Shown here: in pieces, positions 22,991 through 35,945 of the stretch
How positions within the stretch are numbered: the first letter of the stretch is position 1
How the letters are laid out: the number at the start of each line of letters is the position of its first letter
Assembly: GCA_034766995.1 (NCBI GenBank)
Contig: CM068316.1
Coordinates: forward strand, 19,306,590-19,370,589
Direction of reading: 5' to 3'
Length of the DNA: 64,000 bases
Source of the DNA: Acanthacorydalis orientalis
Lineage: Eukaryota > Arthropoda > Insecta > Megaloptera > Corydalidae
Notes under the pieces: model-generated
The model's database searches: none
What the model was told of the DNA's origin: nothing
What the model saw: the letters and a program-made list of their open reading frames with translations, nothing else
Position numbers and translations under genes: made by a program

Positions 22991-23864
22991 AGATAACTTG
23001 GCATAATTGTTGCATATTAGTTACATAAACTCAATGTATTATTTAGAATGAGGAGGACAAAGTTTTACGGATCTTTTTTCCTTAAAGAGATCATAGTTGC
23101 AGAAAATGTTATACTTTGATGTCTAAGATGTATAAAATTTAAAATATATCATAAAAATGTAGGTATATTGTAGTACAGCACAACGGGCATTCAGTAGTTA
23201 TTTTATTAAATTTAATACACTGTTTTTTAATGAAATGCAATTACTCAATATCTCAAGCCATTGAACTAATATGTATCTTAAGCTAGTGAGTTTTTGGGTT
23301 AAAAATATTAATATACGATAGTTGACATCTACAAACTGCCAATATTCGTATCATATGTAAACATAACATATGGTTCGACTGGTACAAACAGGTCATCCAA
23401 ATCTTACTTCGACCTTTAAATGGTGACAGTTTGATATGTATATAGTGTATTCTACTATATATTATAAATTGAGACTCTGTAATAATTTTTAGAATTCTAT
23501 CCTTTTCAAGTTGGTATTTACTTTAATTTAGTAGATACTGTGATAGTGGTGTACCATGCTATTATACCAGGATTGTGTAAATGTATTTTAACAATCATTT
23601 TTCCAATCTTTGTATTAGACTAATAGAAAATAGGCATTGAGTACCGCAATCTACTAATTTGACTTCATTGGATTTTTTTACTCCAGCATTCATTAAATTT
23701 AATTTTTCATTAACTTTCACAAAAATGACTCAAGACCTACAAGAGTTCCGAGATTGTATTGAGCAATCAATTCAAATAATAATAACCGTAAGGTTTATGA
23801 ATGTCTTTTATAAAGTCGCTGATATTTGAAATTTGCAGAGATACTAATGCTACTAAGTATACAT

Positions 23865-23881
23865 ATATATATTATATATAA

Positions 23882-23914
<33 letters not shown>
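23865..23914. repeat. (TA)n array, interrupted
   Basis: TA blocks broken by TAATGAATATA. Confidence 0.9.
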
Positions 23915-23919
<5 letters not shown>

Positions 23920-24060
23920 GTAATAATTAACCTTTTTATTTCTTTAAATTTAAAATTATGAATTAATTTGACTGTCTTTATTAAAGTTAAAAATATGAAA
24001 AAAAATATTTATAACATATTTCTTATATGTAAATATTTTTCATATTTTAATAATGAATTT

Positions 24061-24076
24061 GTATATATATATGCCC

Positions 24077-24124
<48 letters not shown>
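24061..24124. repeat. (TA)n array with GCCCACAA interruption
   Basis: A short TA block, the unique octamer, then about 45 bp pure TA. Confidence 0.93.
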
Positions 24125-24128
<4 letters not shown>

Positions 24129-24870
24129 AAAGAAATAATAATTATATCAAAATTAGTTATTTTAAAAAATACACTATTATTAAAAAAAATAATAATTGAT
24201 GAACTAACGTTTATTTGCAGTATTTTTTTAATGAAAATATATCACTTGCTATATAAAACAGCAAGGGAAAATATAAAAAAATCTTATCATAAATATAGAT
24301 ATAGGCACTACGAGTGAATTAATTTTCACAAATGAATTTTCACTTACTATATAACGTACATGAATGTTTTTTTTTATAAAAAATAAATTATTTTACTTTT
24401 ATAATAAAATTGATTTTTTCAATTTATTTACAAACAAGCGAGTAAATTGTCAGCAATTCTAGTATTTTATTGTTATAATAAATAAAACCTACATACAAAT
24501 AAATATGCTAATAAAATTCAAATTTACTATATATTCGTTTCTAGTTTAATATAACACGTGTGTGAAACCTTATTTTTAATAATAATAAAACATAAGTAAG
24601 ATAAATGATGAGATTAATTATAATTTTATTTAGAAAAAGTTGTGCTATAAAAAACGTGAAATGCAAAAACAGACAAATCAGGAATGTAAAATAATTATTA
24701 AACAAACATTAAATTTGTTAATTGCCAGTTATTTAGTAATGATAGTAAAATATATTAAAAAAAATTAGTAAACGCGTTCACAACATTTACTGTTAAGAAA
24801 TAATCGGTGATAAAAATTATAATACTTGAAAAAACACATAAACGACTACATTTAAAATCGATAAACGACA

Positions 24871-25167
24871 TCATAAACGCTCTAAACAAACTGTATATCT
24901 GCACTCTTTATAAATATCGCGGCAATAAAAATATGCAAATCCTACTGCAACGATGAATTGAAGAGATATTTTTCTTCGAGAACGTACACGTCCTTTTGAC
25001 TTAAGTATTTGACTGTACTCAGCAGCAGTGGCTGTTAGGCCATTCACTTGTAGTGAGACATATTTAGTGTTGATCATGATTAAATGCGAATGTATATCAG
25101 TGTAGTCACTATTCGTTCGGTCAACGATGCAGCGTAAGATGTAGGTGGCATACGGCATATGGCGCAC
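24871..25167 (-). CDS. Hypothetical 98-codon frame
   Basis: This is the longest repeat-free frame in the window with ordinary amino-acid composition, in a GC-richer island. The peptide starts MRHMPYATYILRCIVDRTN. It has a basic stretch KSKGRVRSRRKIS around residues 57-69, followed by a hydrophobic LQFIVAVGFAYFY at about 70-82 that could span a membrane. Upstream on the same strand lies CGCTTATATCGGTGCGCC, which might hold a TATA element. I do not recognise a family. It may be a short exon or chance; nothing around it supports a complete gene. Confidence 0.22.
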   Translation of the reverse strand: MRHMPYATYILRCIVDRTNSDYTDIHSHLIMINTKYVSLQVNGLTATAAEYSQILKSKGRVRSRRKISLQFIVAVGFAYFYCRDIYKECRYTVCLERL

Positions 25168-25329
25168 CGATATAAGCGCTACGAGGCTATTTTACTTCTA
25201 CAATAATAATAAGAAAGCTATTATCATTCGGATATGTATCATTGTACTGATCAAGGTGTTTCATTGGTTTTGTAATATTTCCATAACTACATACATACCT
25301 ATAACAATCTAATACATACATACACCTTC

Positions 25330-25333
<4 letters not shown>

Positions 25334-25384
<51 letters not shown>
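25334..25384. repeat. (TA)n followed by (CA)n
   Basis: About 50 bp TA, then CACACACACATG. Confidence 0.95.
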
Positions 25385-25394
<10 letters not shown>

Positions 25395-25660
25395 TGTGCG
25401 TGTATAAATAGCATATTAAAAATATTTGTACGGCAACTAAGTCATTAAATTAAATTGTAACTAAATTAACCGTGTAATGTATTATTTAATCAGATCATTT
25501 TGCTACTGGACTGAACTGAACGTAAACGAAAGTGAATAAATTTTGCACGAGGAAAAAATTTAATGATTTTTTAACGTTATATAATGTTAATGAATTGATT
25601 TGAATCAACGTGTAAATAAACTAAAATGGAGAAAAAATATTGCTAGTTACTAATTATATG

Positions 25661-26252
25661 TTAGGTTGGTAGGAAAATAATTGTGATTTCTGTTTTCTGG
25701 ATATTTTTTTTCTGTTATTATGTCTGGATATTTCTGTTTTCTGGATATTTTTTTTCAATGATAATGTCATTTCTTCGTGATCATGTCAATATAATTTTAT
25801 ATTTATTTTGGTAACATTTACTTTGATTTTATTATTAATTTTGCTTCAAATTGAGCTGTTGAATTAAAGATGGAAAAGAAGCAAATAAGAACAAATTTTT
25901 TATGAGTTCAAAACGTGGTAATGTAGCAGAAACTGCTCGTAAACCAAATGATACTTTGGTGTGGGTACCGTTAAGGAATGTACGATGCAATTGTGGTTCT
26001 AAAAATTTCGTGCCGGGGACAAAAACCTTGAAGATGAAGAAGGTCGCGGGTGTCATTTTTCAGTTCATAACGACTAACTGAAGGCGTTATTTGAAACAGA
26101 ACCACACACAACAATTCGAGAGTTCGCACAGAAGTTAGGCGTTAGTCATCCAACAGTTCTAGATCACTTAAAACAACTAGGAAAATTAAAAAAGGGAAAA
26201 ATGTATATGAATTTGAAGGTCATAAACCACAATTATTTTTCTATCAACCTAA
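25661..26252 (+). mobile_element. Mariner deletion derivative (copy F), most complete
   Basis: The left terminus TTAGGTTGGTAGGAAAATAA and right terminus TTATTTTTCTATCAACCTAA are almost intact, and TA follows the right end. The transposase ATG is at 25870 and reads MEKKQIRTNFL before a frameshift stop. Past it, the NVAETARK, TLVWVPLRNVRCN-like and EDEEGR regions and LGVSHPTVLDHLKQLGKLKK are all recognisable in one frame or another. At about codon 125 the sequence jumps to KMYMNLKVINHNYF and the right terminus. The whole DDD catalytic half is absent. A CTGGATATTTTTTTTCTG-like segment is duplicated in the left leader (25697-25756). The minus-strand frame at 25835-26056 is a shadow. Confidence 0.93.
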
Positions 26253-26259
26253 TATTATG

Positions 26260-28140
26260 TATCCGAAATGATTGAAATTTCACAAAGAACAAAATATTAC
26301 ATATTGAAATTGATAACTGCTCTTCCAATACTTTTTATATAGAGTATCCCATCCGTTTTTATATTTTGTAATACCACTTGTTTTTTATCTAATTATCATT
26401 CAGATATATGAGCGAAAAGGCATTTCCACAGAACTGTTTCCTGAAGTATTTCCACATAATTGATATCTAAATTGTTTATCTCTCTTACCATTACATAATA
26501 ACAAAATGGATGAAACATATTGTACAATGTTACTATCGGTTTTGATTTTGGCGGGAATGTTTTGAGAAACAATTTTGATTTTCCTAATACTTGTGGAAAA
26601 GTTAAACGTGTTGTTTTTAAATAATAGTAGCATAAAAAATAAATATTACATTTTTTTTTTAAATATTGTCAAATATTAAAATTACTAAATAATTAATACA
26701 TATATTTTAAAAATAGCTTGCTTGAATGAGCTTCAGAATATTTTTATGATGTAATTTGTAAAAAAAGTGTTTATTACTCAAGCCTAGCTATTTCAAGTAA
26801 TTGTTATTGTGAACAGATTGGAAAATTTAGACAGTACTGCAATTAACATTAAAAATGTATAGAATTTAAAATTATTTTTCATTGAGTGCTAAAATTGACT
26901 CTAGACTAGAAAACAATAAAATTTAATCATCTTATGGATAATTTAAAGTTTTGTTAAGAAACTGTTCAGAAATTGAGAATAGTAATTTTCAGAAATGAAT
27001 TTTTATCATTCACATGCTACAAAACTTTTTTGGGCGAAAATAGTCAATTATTTATTATTAATAATTCTGTAAAAAGTTTGTGTGCATTTCGATGTTAATG
27101 TTATTGTGTATTCAGGGGCTTAATGTACATAAAGAAATCAGAATTTTTGTAGCATATTGAGAATGATAATTAATTTTTAAATTTAGCCATAGTGTTAGAA
27201 ATTATAATTTAAAGAGTAATAAGAATAAACAAGCGTTTATTGTGTATTATGGAAACATAAGGGATCTTTTAAATATTACATTTTGTGTACACAAGATTCA
27301 AAAGATTATAGTTACCGAATTTTGAGGTATTGAATAATTATTGAATAAGAATAAGGTAAACTTACGTTATTTTCATGAAAAATTTATATTTGAATATAAA
27401 GGAGACAATGAAATTTTTAAGACAGTAAATCTACAGCAATTGACTGGCTTATAAGGCGAGAAAAATTATTTCTGTAATAAAAATGCCTTCTTATTTCATT
27501 AATTTTAAAACCGAATCAAAACTGAACTGAATAATTTTTGTCGAGAAATAATAAGATAATCTTGCTGATTTTCTTTAATAAAACAGAATATCTATTTGTA
27601 AGAAATTAGAAGTATATTGAGATCTTAATATTTATTCGAATTTTAATGGATATTACTCGTTCGATAAATAAATAAATATACGTTGAACCTAACAAATTTT
27701 CATTGCAAAAAAAAAACCACAAAACAACTGAATAACGAAAAAAAATTTAACTCGTTTATCTCACACTCTCAATTCTTACACAATACAAATATTCTAAATT
27801 CAAATCCATGAAAACTTCACTGAGATCGGTAAAATAAAATGATAATTAAAAATAACTACATTCTAAAAGAAGCTATTTTCAATGCATGAAAATAATTTCA
27901 TTTGTTACTTTAAAATATTACACTGAATATATTGATCCGATTTAATAAAACAAGTCCAAAATACTTACTGTTCTGTTAGAATTCTCAATCGAAAATAATT
28001 TCTTTCAAATATCAATGAAGCTCTTTCTAACATTAGAATTTTTTAAAGTATTTAAAAGTTCTATAAAAATTAAAAGCTATTAAACCTTTTAATAAAACGA
28101 TTTTTCATATTTTAATAAAAGGTAACATACTACATTTTCC
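26260..28140. other. No gene seen; one weak repeat copy
   Basis: A+T-rich DNA. At 26990-27120 there is a weak third match to dispersed repeat R4 (AAATGAATTT, TACAAAA, TTTCGATGTTAATGTTAT). No other structure was recognised. Confidence 0.45.
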
Positions 28141-28549
28141 GATTTGGATTTGAATTCGTAACACTTTAATCAACAGCACGATTTTTTTAGCATTTTTAGA
28201 TTCATGAGAATTTTTACATGCAGAAAACTCAAATTAGATTTGTGGGAAGATAGAAAAGCATTATTGTTAGTTTCATCAGTTTTATGTAATTAAAAGAATG
28301 TTGTTTTGTCTGAATGATGAAGCACAGTACTTTTTAAACTACATATAAGTGACGAATAAAGTAATAATTTTAATTTTACATCATACTTCGATTCGGTTAT
28401 GTGGTTTTTCAATTTTCTAACTGAAGAAATACATTTTGTAATCAATGTGAAATTTTAAAATTTAATTGGATAATAAAATTATTTTATATTAAATGTATTA
28501 CTTTCAACATTAGAAATCACATACATACATAAATATTATATATATACAC

Positions 28550-28552
<3 letters not shown>

Positions 28553-28609
<57 letters not shown>
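28553..28609. repeat. (TA)n microsatellite
   Basis: About 52 bp, preceded by CACACATACATACA. Confidence 0.95.
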
Positions 28610-28612
<3 letters not shown>

Positions 28613-28679
28613 GGTTAAGAGTATGAATAAATGTTTGATATATATATATATATAAATATACCACTCTGAGATTGTTCAA

Positions 28680-30060
28680 TGGGTGTTTATTCACTGTTCA
28701 CAAACTACAAATCAGTTATCTTATATGTAAAGACTGATAACATAATAATGTGAATTGAACAATTTCCACTACGAAGAACCATGAAGTACACCTATAAAAC
28801 ATTGAATATAAACATATTAAAAATCATATTTTACTGATATGTTTGACAGTTAATATATTTACTTCAATATAAAATACTAATTTTTTGTTCCACAGATAAT
28901 AACTCTATTATTCAAATGTTATAAGTTGATAACGAAATTTTTAAAATTATAAAAAGTATAAGTGTGTAGCTATAAATTCAAATATAATATTATATACTAT
29001 TAAAATAATAAATTATTCAAAACCAATTTTATATATATTTTTTATTTGTGCAATTTCTTTATGCTCTTTCAAACCAAAATTTAATTAAAATGTGGAAATA
29101 TTCCAGTAAATGGACAATAAAAATAATAAAACTTTATCCTACTTAAGATCAATTCAATTTAGAGTCAGTGAATTTCTTTAGAACAAAATCATTATTTATC
29201 AAAAGTTGCTCGTTTTAATTTCTAGTAAACAAATATTAAAGAAAATTATTTCATTTTAAATTTATTATAAACTTTGATGTCTCTATCGAATACGAAATAA
29301 ATACTTATAATCAATTTTACCTGTATTATAAGAAAAAATTAGTCTTTGATAACATTTTATCAACACTATATATCCATAAAGTGATTTAAGTAGTCATAAA
29401 ATAAATTGATTGATTACTTTCTTAATTACTTGCTCAAATTATATAAACGTTTTATTCATAATCATACAATGATTTCTATTGATATTTCATGTACTTAACA
29501 GAAATAATATTATTTAAACTTTAAAAAAATTTCTTAAAAAGAATTTATTATTGATTTAATTTACTTAGACATTTTACTTAGAATGTTTTGAATAATTTCA
29601 TCCAAATACAGTCACAATTTTTAACAAATAATCAATCAAAATATCACAATATTTAAATAAAAATATTGTAATAGCGAAATATTAGCATATTGTGATTTAA
29701 AAAACTGTATATCCAGTAAGTGCTGAATCAGTTGAATGAAATGTAATTTATGTAGCTATAATGACTATTTTTCATTTCACAGATTTCATTTCAGATGATT
29801 GTTAAAAAATAAAAAAAATATTTATTAGTGTCACGGAAAACGTTCTACGAATATTTTATATTAACAGAAATTACTGAATAGATAATACATTTATTAAATT
29901 TTACAAAAGAAGAAGCGTGTTTGTAATCCACTTTCAATGTTTAAATTAAAATATTTTTCATGGTTGAAGATCTTAGGTTAAACATAAAAATAAATAATGT
30001 CTGTTTTCATTTCTGTCTACACATCAATAAACTGCATTTGAGTGTCGACGAGTGCGGATT
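28680..30060. other. No feature seen
   Basis: Long A+T-rich stretch with stops in all frames and no terminal repeats that I could pair. Confidence 0.55.
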
Positions 30061-30104
30061 TTTGCAATACATAAACACATATATATAAATCTGAATAATT
30101 ACAA

Positions 30105-30163
<59 letters not shown>
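30105..30163. repeat. (TA)n microsatellite
   Basis: About 45 bp pure after CATATATACATA. Confidence 0.95.
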
Positions 30164-30166
<3 letters not shown>

Positions 30167-30189
30167 TGTATGGCTTGTAATCATTAGTG

Positions 30190-30420
30190 TATAGGTTTTT
30201 TGCCATTGGGATTAAAGAACTGACTTTTACAGTCGCTGTGTAGTATAAACGCAGCAAAGTTTATTTTTTCATACATCTCAGCAAAACTCGTTTTGCATTT
30301 TGTTTTGTTTTTTTTCCTCGCCTTGGCTTTTCGCGCCCGACAACAACGCAGCGACCTAGGCCAACTCGATTTATGTTATGAACTTAACATGAACACATAT
30401 ACATACACACACACGTGAAA
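30190..30420. other. Higher-GC island, possible regulatory DNA
   Basis: It contains CTCGCCTTGGCTTTTCGCGC and CAACGCAGCGACCTAGGCC, among the richest words in the window, with several CpGs. No open frame is convincing. A promoter or 5' UTR is a guess from composition only. Confidence 0.22.
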
Positions 30421-30561
30421 TGTACAAGTTGAACGACAACGTTTATATTTTATGATCGAATATATACTGTACTGGGTTTCATTGATATTTTTGTGCCTTT
30501 CCGATTAAAGCTCGAAGAAACAAAAATATTAAAAATAAGTTACTACAGGTTTTTAACTAAC

Positions 30562-30564
<3 letters not shown>

Positions 30565-30631
<67 letters not shown>

Positions 30632-30644
30632 ATATATATATACA
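30565..30644. repeat. (TA)n array with CATACATACATA head
   Basis: About 80 bp with CATA, GTGTA and ACATG interruptions. Confidence 0.94.
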
Positions 30645-31072
30645 TGTGTTAGATTTTTATGTATGGAAAAAATGTATTGTAAGAGGCTATATATAATTGC
30701 TTATTATTATTTACTGATTTTTAGTTCTTGTTTAAATTCTGTTATAAAAAAAGTAATACTTTTCTTAAACTTTTAGTTTATAAATATGACTATGTTAAGA
30801 AATAAATTGTTTATATATAGAATTATTAGATAATTTTTACAACTGCCTTTTAATGAATAAGCTATATTTTCTGTTTTTTTTTTTTTTTTGTTATTTTAAA
30901 TTGAATTTCACTATTTTTCAAAGAGTCATCTGTATTTATTGATGTAGATATATTATATGTTAAATAGACTTTTTACAAAATGTAATAGTATTTTTTCATG
31001 TTTTAAATTTCAAATAAGCTAAATTACGTCTAACAATAAATATGTGTTTTCAGAATTATAAACAGTGGCGCG

Positions 31073-31207
31073 TTAGTGTATGGGCAAAGAGAACTATTAC
31101 CTGGGACCCTAAACCAATCTTTTATAAACTTATTGTAGTACAACAATGTATATGGGGCTCCCTAATTCAAATTTGCCTGGGTCCCATGAAGCTATAACAC
31201 GCTACTG
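31073..31207. mobile_element. hAT MITE, family H2, copy 1
   Basis: The ends are CAGTGGCGCGTTAGTGTATG and, on the complement, CAGTAGCGTGTTATAGCTTC. The 8 bp before (31065-31072) and after (31208-31215) are both ATTATAAA, a perfect hAT-type target duplication. The 135-bp body holds mirrored CCTGGGAC and GCCTGGGTCCC words. The same family occurs at 62739-62992. No coding capacity. Confidence 0.93.
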
Positions 31208-31314
31208 ATTATAAAAATTTTAACAGTTAACCAATTGGTCTTAAAAGGGGATTCGTAGACCCAAAGTGTTTCATAGAGGTTATTTTCTGAAGGAAGAATG
31301 AATTCAAAAATATA

Positions 31315-31315
<1 letters not shown>

Positions 31316-31355
<40 letters not shown>

Positions 31356-31393
31356 TATATATCGATCGATTATATATATATATATATATATAT
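31316..31393. repeat. (TA)n array with ATCGATCGAT core
   Basis: TA blocks around CGATTATATATCGATCGATT. The centre is self-complementary. Confidence 0.93.
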
Positions 31394-31399
31394 AATAAT

Positions 31400-32070
31400 C
31401 GATTTTGTATGAAAATGTATTATGAAATTTAAACTCTACAATATTTTATGTGTTTATAAATATTATAAGGAAGAATACTTGTAAACTACTAAAATTTAAA
31501 AATCATGAATCTGTACAAAATTTAACCAGGAATAGGCTATACTTATTTAACTCATAAAGTTAAAATAAGAAAAGTTTTATCTGGAACAAGAAAAAAATTC
31601 TTCTACATGCAAAATGTACAAGATCTAGAAGAATCATCAGAAGTCTGTAAATTGTAACATTAATATGTAGACACAAGACGAGTCATGTGAACGAGAAGAT
31701 GAATAATTTTTCTAAACTTTAAGTACATTGTCTTTATATGGTTTATTAGTGAAAGGCAAGGAAAATTAAGAGAGTATTTTATAAGATCGAAATTTAAATT
31801 AAAACTGAATTTTCTCTTTTATATAATCTATTTGCACTTAGTATTTTTTGTAGTTTATTATTCCTTCATATCACTTTTTCTCTTTTTCATTAAAAAATAT
31901 CTCTCAAAAATTTGACAGTCTAAGAAAAAATATTTGTATTTGATATATTTCAAAAATGCAGTAAAATTCAGGAATATAAAAGGGACAGTAAAGAAATTTA
32001 CTTCTTAATTAAAAATACATACGTTTTAAATATATGTATGTTTTATAATTGATAGATTCAAGTATTAATA
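31400..32070. other. No feature seen
   Basis: A+T-rich DNA without recognised repeats. Confidence 0.5.

Positions 32071-32076
<6 letters not shown>

Positions 32077-32148
<72 letters not shown>
32077..32148. repeat. (TA)n microsatellite
   Basis: About 70 bp pure TA. Confidence 0.97.
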
Positions 32149-32149
<1 letters not shown>

Positions 32150-32151
<2 letters not shown>

Positions 32152-33941
32152 CATGTAGGCTGTAATTTAGATTTATGTTAAAGATTGTTTTGTTAATCAC
32201 GTTAAAATCTACATGTGAAATCAAAAAAAAAATCTCTGACAACTTTCACGTCTACATTATAAAACAGCATTTGACAATACAAAACATATAATATATAAAA
32301 TAAATAGGATGGAGTTGTTATTCAATATGAGAAAACGCAGTTACGCACAAAAATAGCTGAGTACAAACAATAATATTCATACGTTTTATGTTTAAAAATA
32401 ATAAATAACATTAATGATGTAGAATGACTTTCATAATAATTTATTAAAATAATTATTTTATTTATTGAAACGTATTTTTTTTTCATTTAAATAAATTTTA
32501 ATTATTATACAGTATTAAGGAAATAAAATGTATAAATATTAATAATGGAATAATTACAAAAAATATATTAATCTCATTTAGTTTTAAACATTTTGAAAAC
32601 TGATTTATCATATTTTTAAATTTTAATAACTGCTCGGTTCCATTTATAGTTGTAAAAATAATACCGATATTGATTAATCATTATTATTAATAGAGATCAA
32701 TAATACCTCCAATAAAAATCGAAGATTTTGTGATATTGGGAATTGTATTTAAGGATTATATATATAATAAGTACAAGAATTTATATTTCAGTTAACGAAT
32801 TAAAAGTCGATAAATAAATACTTATCTAAGATATTAATTTAAAAATGGTTTAAAATATAATAATGTCAGAATATAAAAATATGTAAATTATAGGATACAT
32901 TTTTATAAATTAAAACGAAATATTACAAAATAAATTAAAACGAAATTCAATTTATATTTTGGTATTAATTGGCAGGTTTCTTAGTTTATTTATTCATGAT
33001 AAAGATTCAAATACTGTCTATCAATTTTCCATTATAATTTTTATTTATTATTTAATTTATGTTAATCGATAAAAAATGATTGACCGATATTAGAAATTCA
33101 TTACGAACTTAGATGAGAAAAACAAAAAAATATAAAAATTTAACAATTAAGACACTAAATAAGAAGATTAGTGACTTCATTTATTTTCTTGTGAACAAAA
33201 TTAATGCTGTTAAATAAACTGATATTTGATCTTGATGTTTTTAATACAGTCTTTTTCTCTAATTGAAATTGTTTTTACTAAATCAAAAAAAATTTTTTTC
33301 GTCTATATGCATTTTTCATTACAAGAATTTTTTTAATAGATGAGTTTTGAATAATTTGGGTTATAATGACTAAAAGTAAGTGTGACACAAGTGTTAAAAA
33401 TTACAATGATTTTTATTTTCTGTAGTTATAAAAATATTTGAATGAAAACCAGTTATGAAATATTTGTTTGAATAAAAAATCTGGCAGGCAGTAGAATTAT
33501 TGAACGAACAAAAATCAATTTAAGGAAAAATCCAATTATTCTATATTTGGCTTAGATCAGTTTTCTGTTTAAAGTAGATCTATTTTATGATATTATGATG
33601 GACAGATTATGATACAGTAGACCGATTATGATGTAGTCTTAGAAATGAATTCCAAAAATATCATGATATGATGTTAAAAAAAATTCTTAATTTTTCAAAT
33701 TATTTGCAACAAAATCATTTATTTTTATAAAATCTAATAGAATAATATGTTAACCTTTTATTAATTAAGTGATATTAATGAATTCAGAAGAATATGACAC
33801 TATAAAGATACAAAAAAATATATACGTTACTATGAGTCTATATGCATTTACTATAATGTACAGAGTGTTCCAAACATTTCAACTACATATTACAACTATT
33901 TTATATTGTCATTCAAATATATGAGTAAAATAGATTTTACG

Positions 33942-33945
<4 letters not shown>
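32150..33945. other. No feature seen
   Basis: About 1.8 kb of A+T-rich DNA. A short direct repeat, GATTATGATRYAGTAG, occurs at about 33605-33630. Nothing else was recognised. Confidence 0.5.
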
Positions 33946-33947
<2 letters not shown>

Positions 33948-33996
<49 letters not shown>

Positions 33997-33998
33997 CA
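33948..33998. repeat. (TA)n array with ACATA break
   Basis: Two TA blocks separated by TACA. Confidence 0.94.
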
Positions 33999-34349
33999 TC
34001 ATATTTATTTCTAGATTATCTATTTTTTATAATTTATCTCTCCTCTAGTTATATAATGAAACATAGCTGTACTTAAAATAAAATCAAATTTAGAAAAATT
34101 AATTCGGTTACTTTTTATAAAATTTTAAATAATAAGAACAAATAATTTTAAATACTGTTACTTTTTTTAATGACAATCTTTTTAATTTTTTTTGGAGATA
34201 AAACTCGTTAAGATGGTTATATGATTTTAACAATATTATTATAATAATATATAATACTTAAAACAATAATTAATATCCACAACATGAATTTTGGATTGTT
34301 TTTAAAGTGTATAATTAAGGTCAAGGATTTTTTTAAATTTCTTCGATAT

Positions 34350-34351
34350 AC

Positions 34352-34421
<70 letters not shown>
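34350..34421. repeat. Compound (CATA)n(TA)n(TG)n
   Basis: Three dinucleotide/tetranucleotide tracts in series. A purine-pyrimidine alternating tract of this kind can adopt unusual DNA structure. Confidence 0.95.
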
Positions 34422-34582
34422 ATGAGTAAGATATAGAAGATGAACGAAACAACGTTCCAAGAAATAAAAAATTATCAATGCTTTTCAATGTGAATAAACA
34501 GACAATATTAATATTCGTAAGTTTTTAATGACAGTACGATGATAAAAATGTAACCCTGGCATTTAAAAATACCTGTCTATAT

Positions 34583-34745
34583 TTTTATTTTCTCTTCTTA
34601 AACTTTATATTTTTTACGTCAAACCTTCCAGTCTGGAAGTAATAAAGGTATTGGTATTAAATGATGATTTCAGAGACTAAGAATTTATTATTAAATAATA
34701 TGTGAAAAACTCTATTGAAATATAGAACTAAAATAGAAATTTATT
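34583..34745 (+). repeat. Direct repeat DR, copy 1
   Basis: It matches 36389-36552 over about 163 bp with roughly one substitution in ten. Shared blocks include TTTTATTTTCTCTTCTTAAA, AATAAAGGTATTGGTATTAA (ATAAAGGTATTGGTATTAAA in copy 2) and TTATTATTAAATAATATGTG. No terminal repeats. Confidence 0.9.
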
Positions 34746-35284
34746 GAAAAAGTCAGGTTTTATTTGACTTTTCAGTAATATAAAACCACAAAGAGGTACA
34801 TTTGTAACCGTTGAAAACTCATTTATGTGTATTGATATAAAAACTGATGTATCCTTAAGAGACACTTAATATTTTGATACAAAATTGAATTTAATGGAAT
34901 GACTACAAAAAATGTAATTTTACATCATGTACTTTAACCTCGTTCTACAGAACACATGGTTATATATTATCAGGTTAAGATATATTAATACTGGTGTATT
35001 GTCGGATTTATTTTGAAATACGTTAACATGGTCTTAGCAGAAGATAAATTTTCACTAATATAAAAAAATATCAGTAGCATATTGGTATGTTTTTTTTGTA
35101 ATTTTTCCAAATAAATTTTATTTTTTTAAACCAGATTTGTAGTCGAATATTACGGAAATATTAAAAGATTAAAAAAGTTTCTACATGGATAGTATAACTA
35201 TCTTAAAATCTTCTTCGAGCATGTTGTAAAATATGAAGCAATAATTATATTTGAATTATTTTTAAACATAGTCAAAATCTAGAG

Positions 35285-35945
35285 CAAGGGTGGGTAAACT
35301 GGTTCACGAGCCGAATACGGGTCCTGAGACAATATTAGGTTTCATTGCCATTTTTTCTAAGCTTTTATATTAATAATCAATAGTAGTATCGTATGTACCA
35401 ATATAAAATTGTTTTATATATAAACAGATAATTCATATTACCTTGTCAAACATCCATATGCATTATGTGTCCAAACTGCTAATTAAGGTTGCTCTACGAT
35501 TATGGAAAATCTTTAAAAAAGATACGAAACTAAAGAATTTCGTTAATTAAGAATTATTGAATGCAATAAAAGCAATTTTGGGACGAGTTAATGTGTAAAT
35601 ATTTTAGAAAAATATCTTTAAAAATGCAATTTTTAACACGATCTCGGCAACTTTTAACTGAAAAAATGAAGACTCAATCAAAGTCTTCAACGAGTAGAAA
35701 TTCAACATACTCTGTTTTTGTGAGTAGGACTACTATGTAGTTGTATTTTTTATTATTTATATTAGGTCGGTAGGAAAATAATTGCGGTTTTGTATATGAA
35801 TTTGAAGGTCATAAACCGAAATTATTTTTCTACCAACCTAATAAATACAATTTTAAAATAATATTTTCTGTGGCGCTTGAACATTCAAAAATGTATGAAA
35901 AGTATTATATGTGGCACTTATTATCGAATAAGTTGTCCACGCCTG
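35285..35945. mobile_element. hAT-type non-autonomous element with nested mariner remnant
   Basis: The left end CAAGGGTGGGTAAACTGGTT and the right end (complement CAGGCGTGGACAACTTATTC) form an imperfect terminal inverted repeat of the CAGGGGTGGGCAAACT kind that I associate with hAT elements. ATCTAGAG precedes it and ATCTAGAA follows, a 7-of-8 target duplication. The 80-bp mariner remnant at 35762-35841 has inserted into it, so the hAT is older. No transposase frame remains in the 661 bp. The 65-codon frame at 35870-36067 straddles the right end and is an artefact. Confidence 0.85.
35762..35841 (+). mobile_element. 80-bp mariner remnant (copy G), nested
   Basis: It contains only the two ends: TTAGGTCGGTAGGAAAATAA plus TTGCGGTTT, joined to a TGTATATGAATTTGAAGGTC segment and the right terminus TTATTTTTCTACCAACCTAA. 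It is flanked by TA on both sides. The right part is identical in layout to the 3' end of copy F. The two ends can fold back on each other over roughly 28 bases. Confidence 0.9.
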
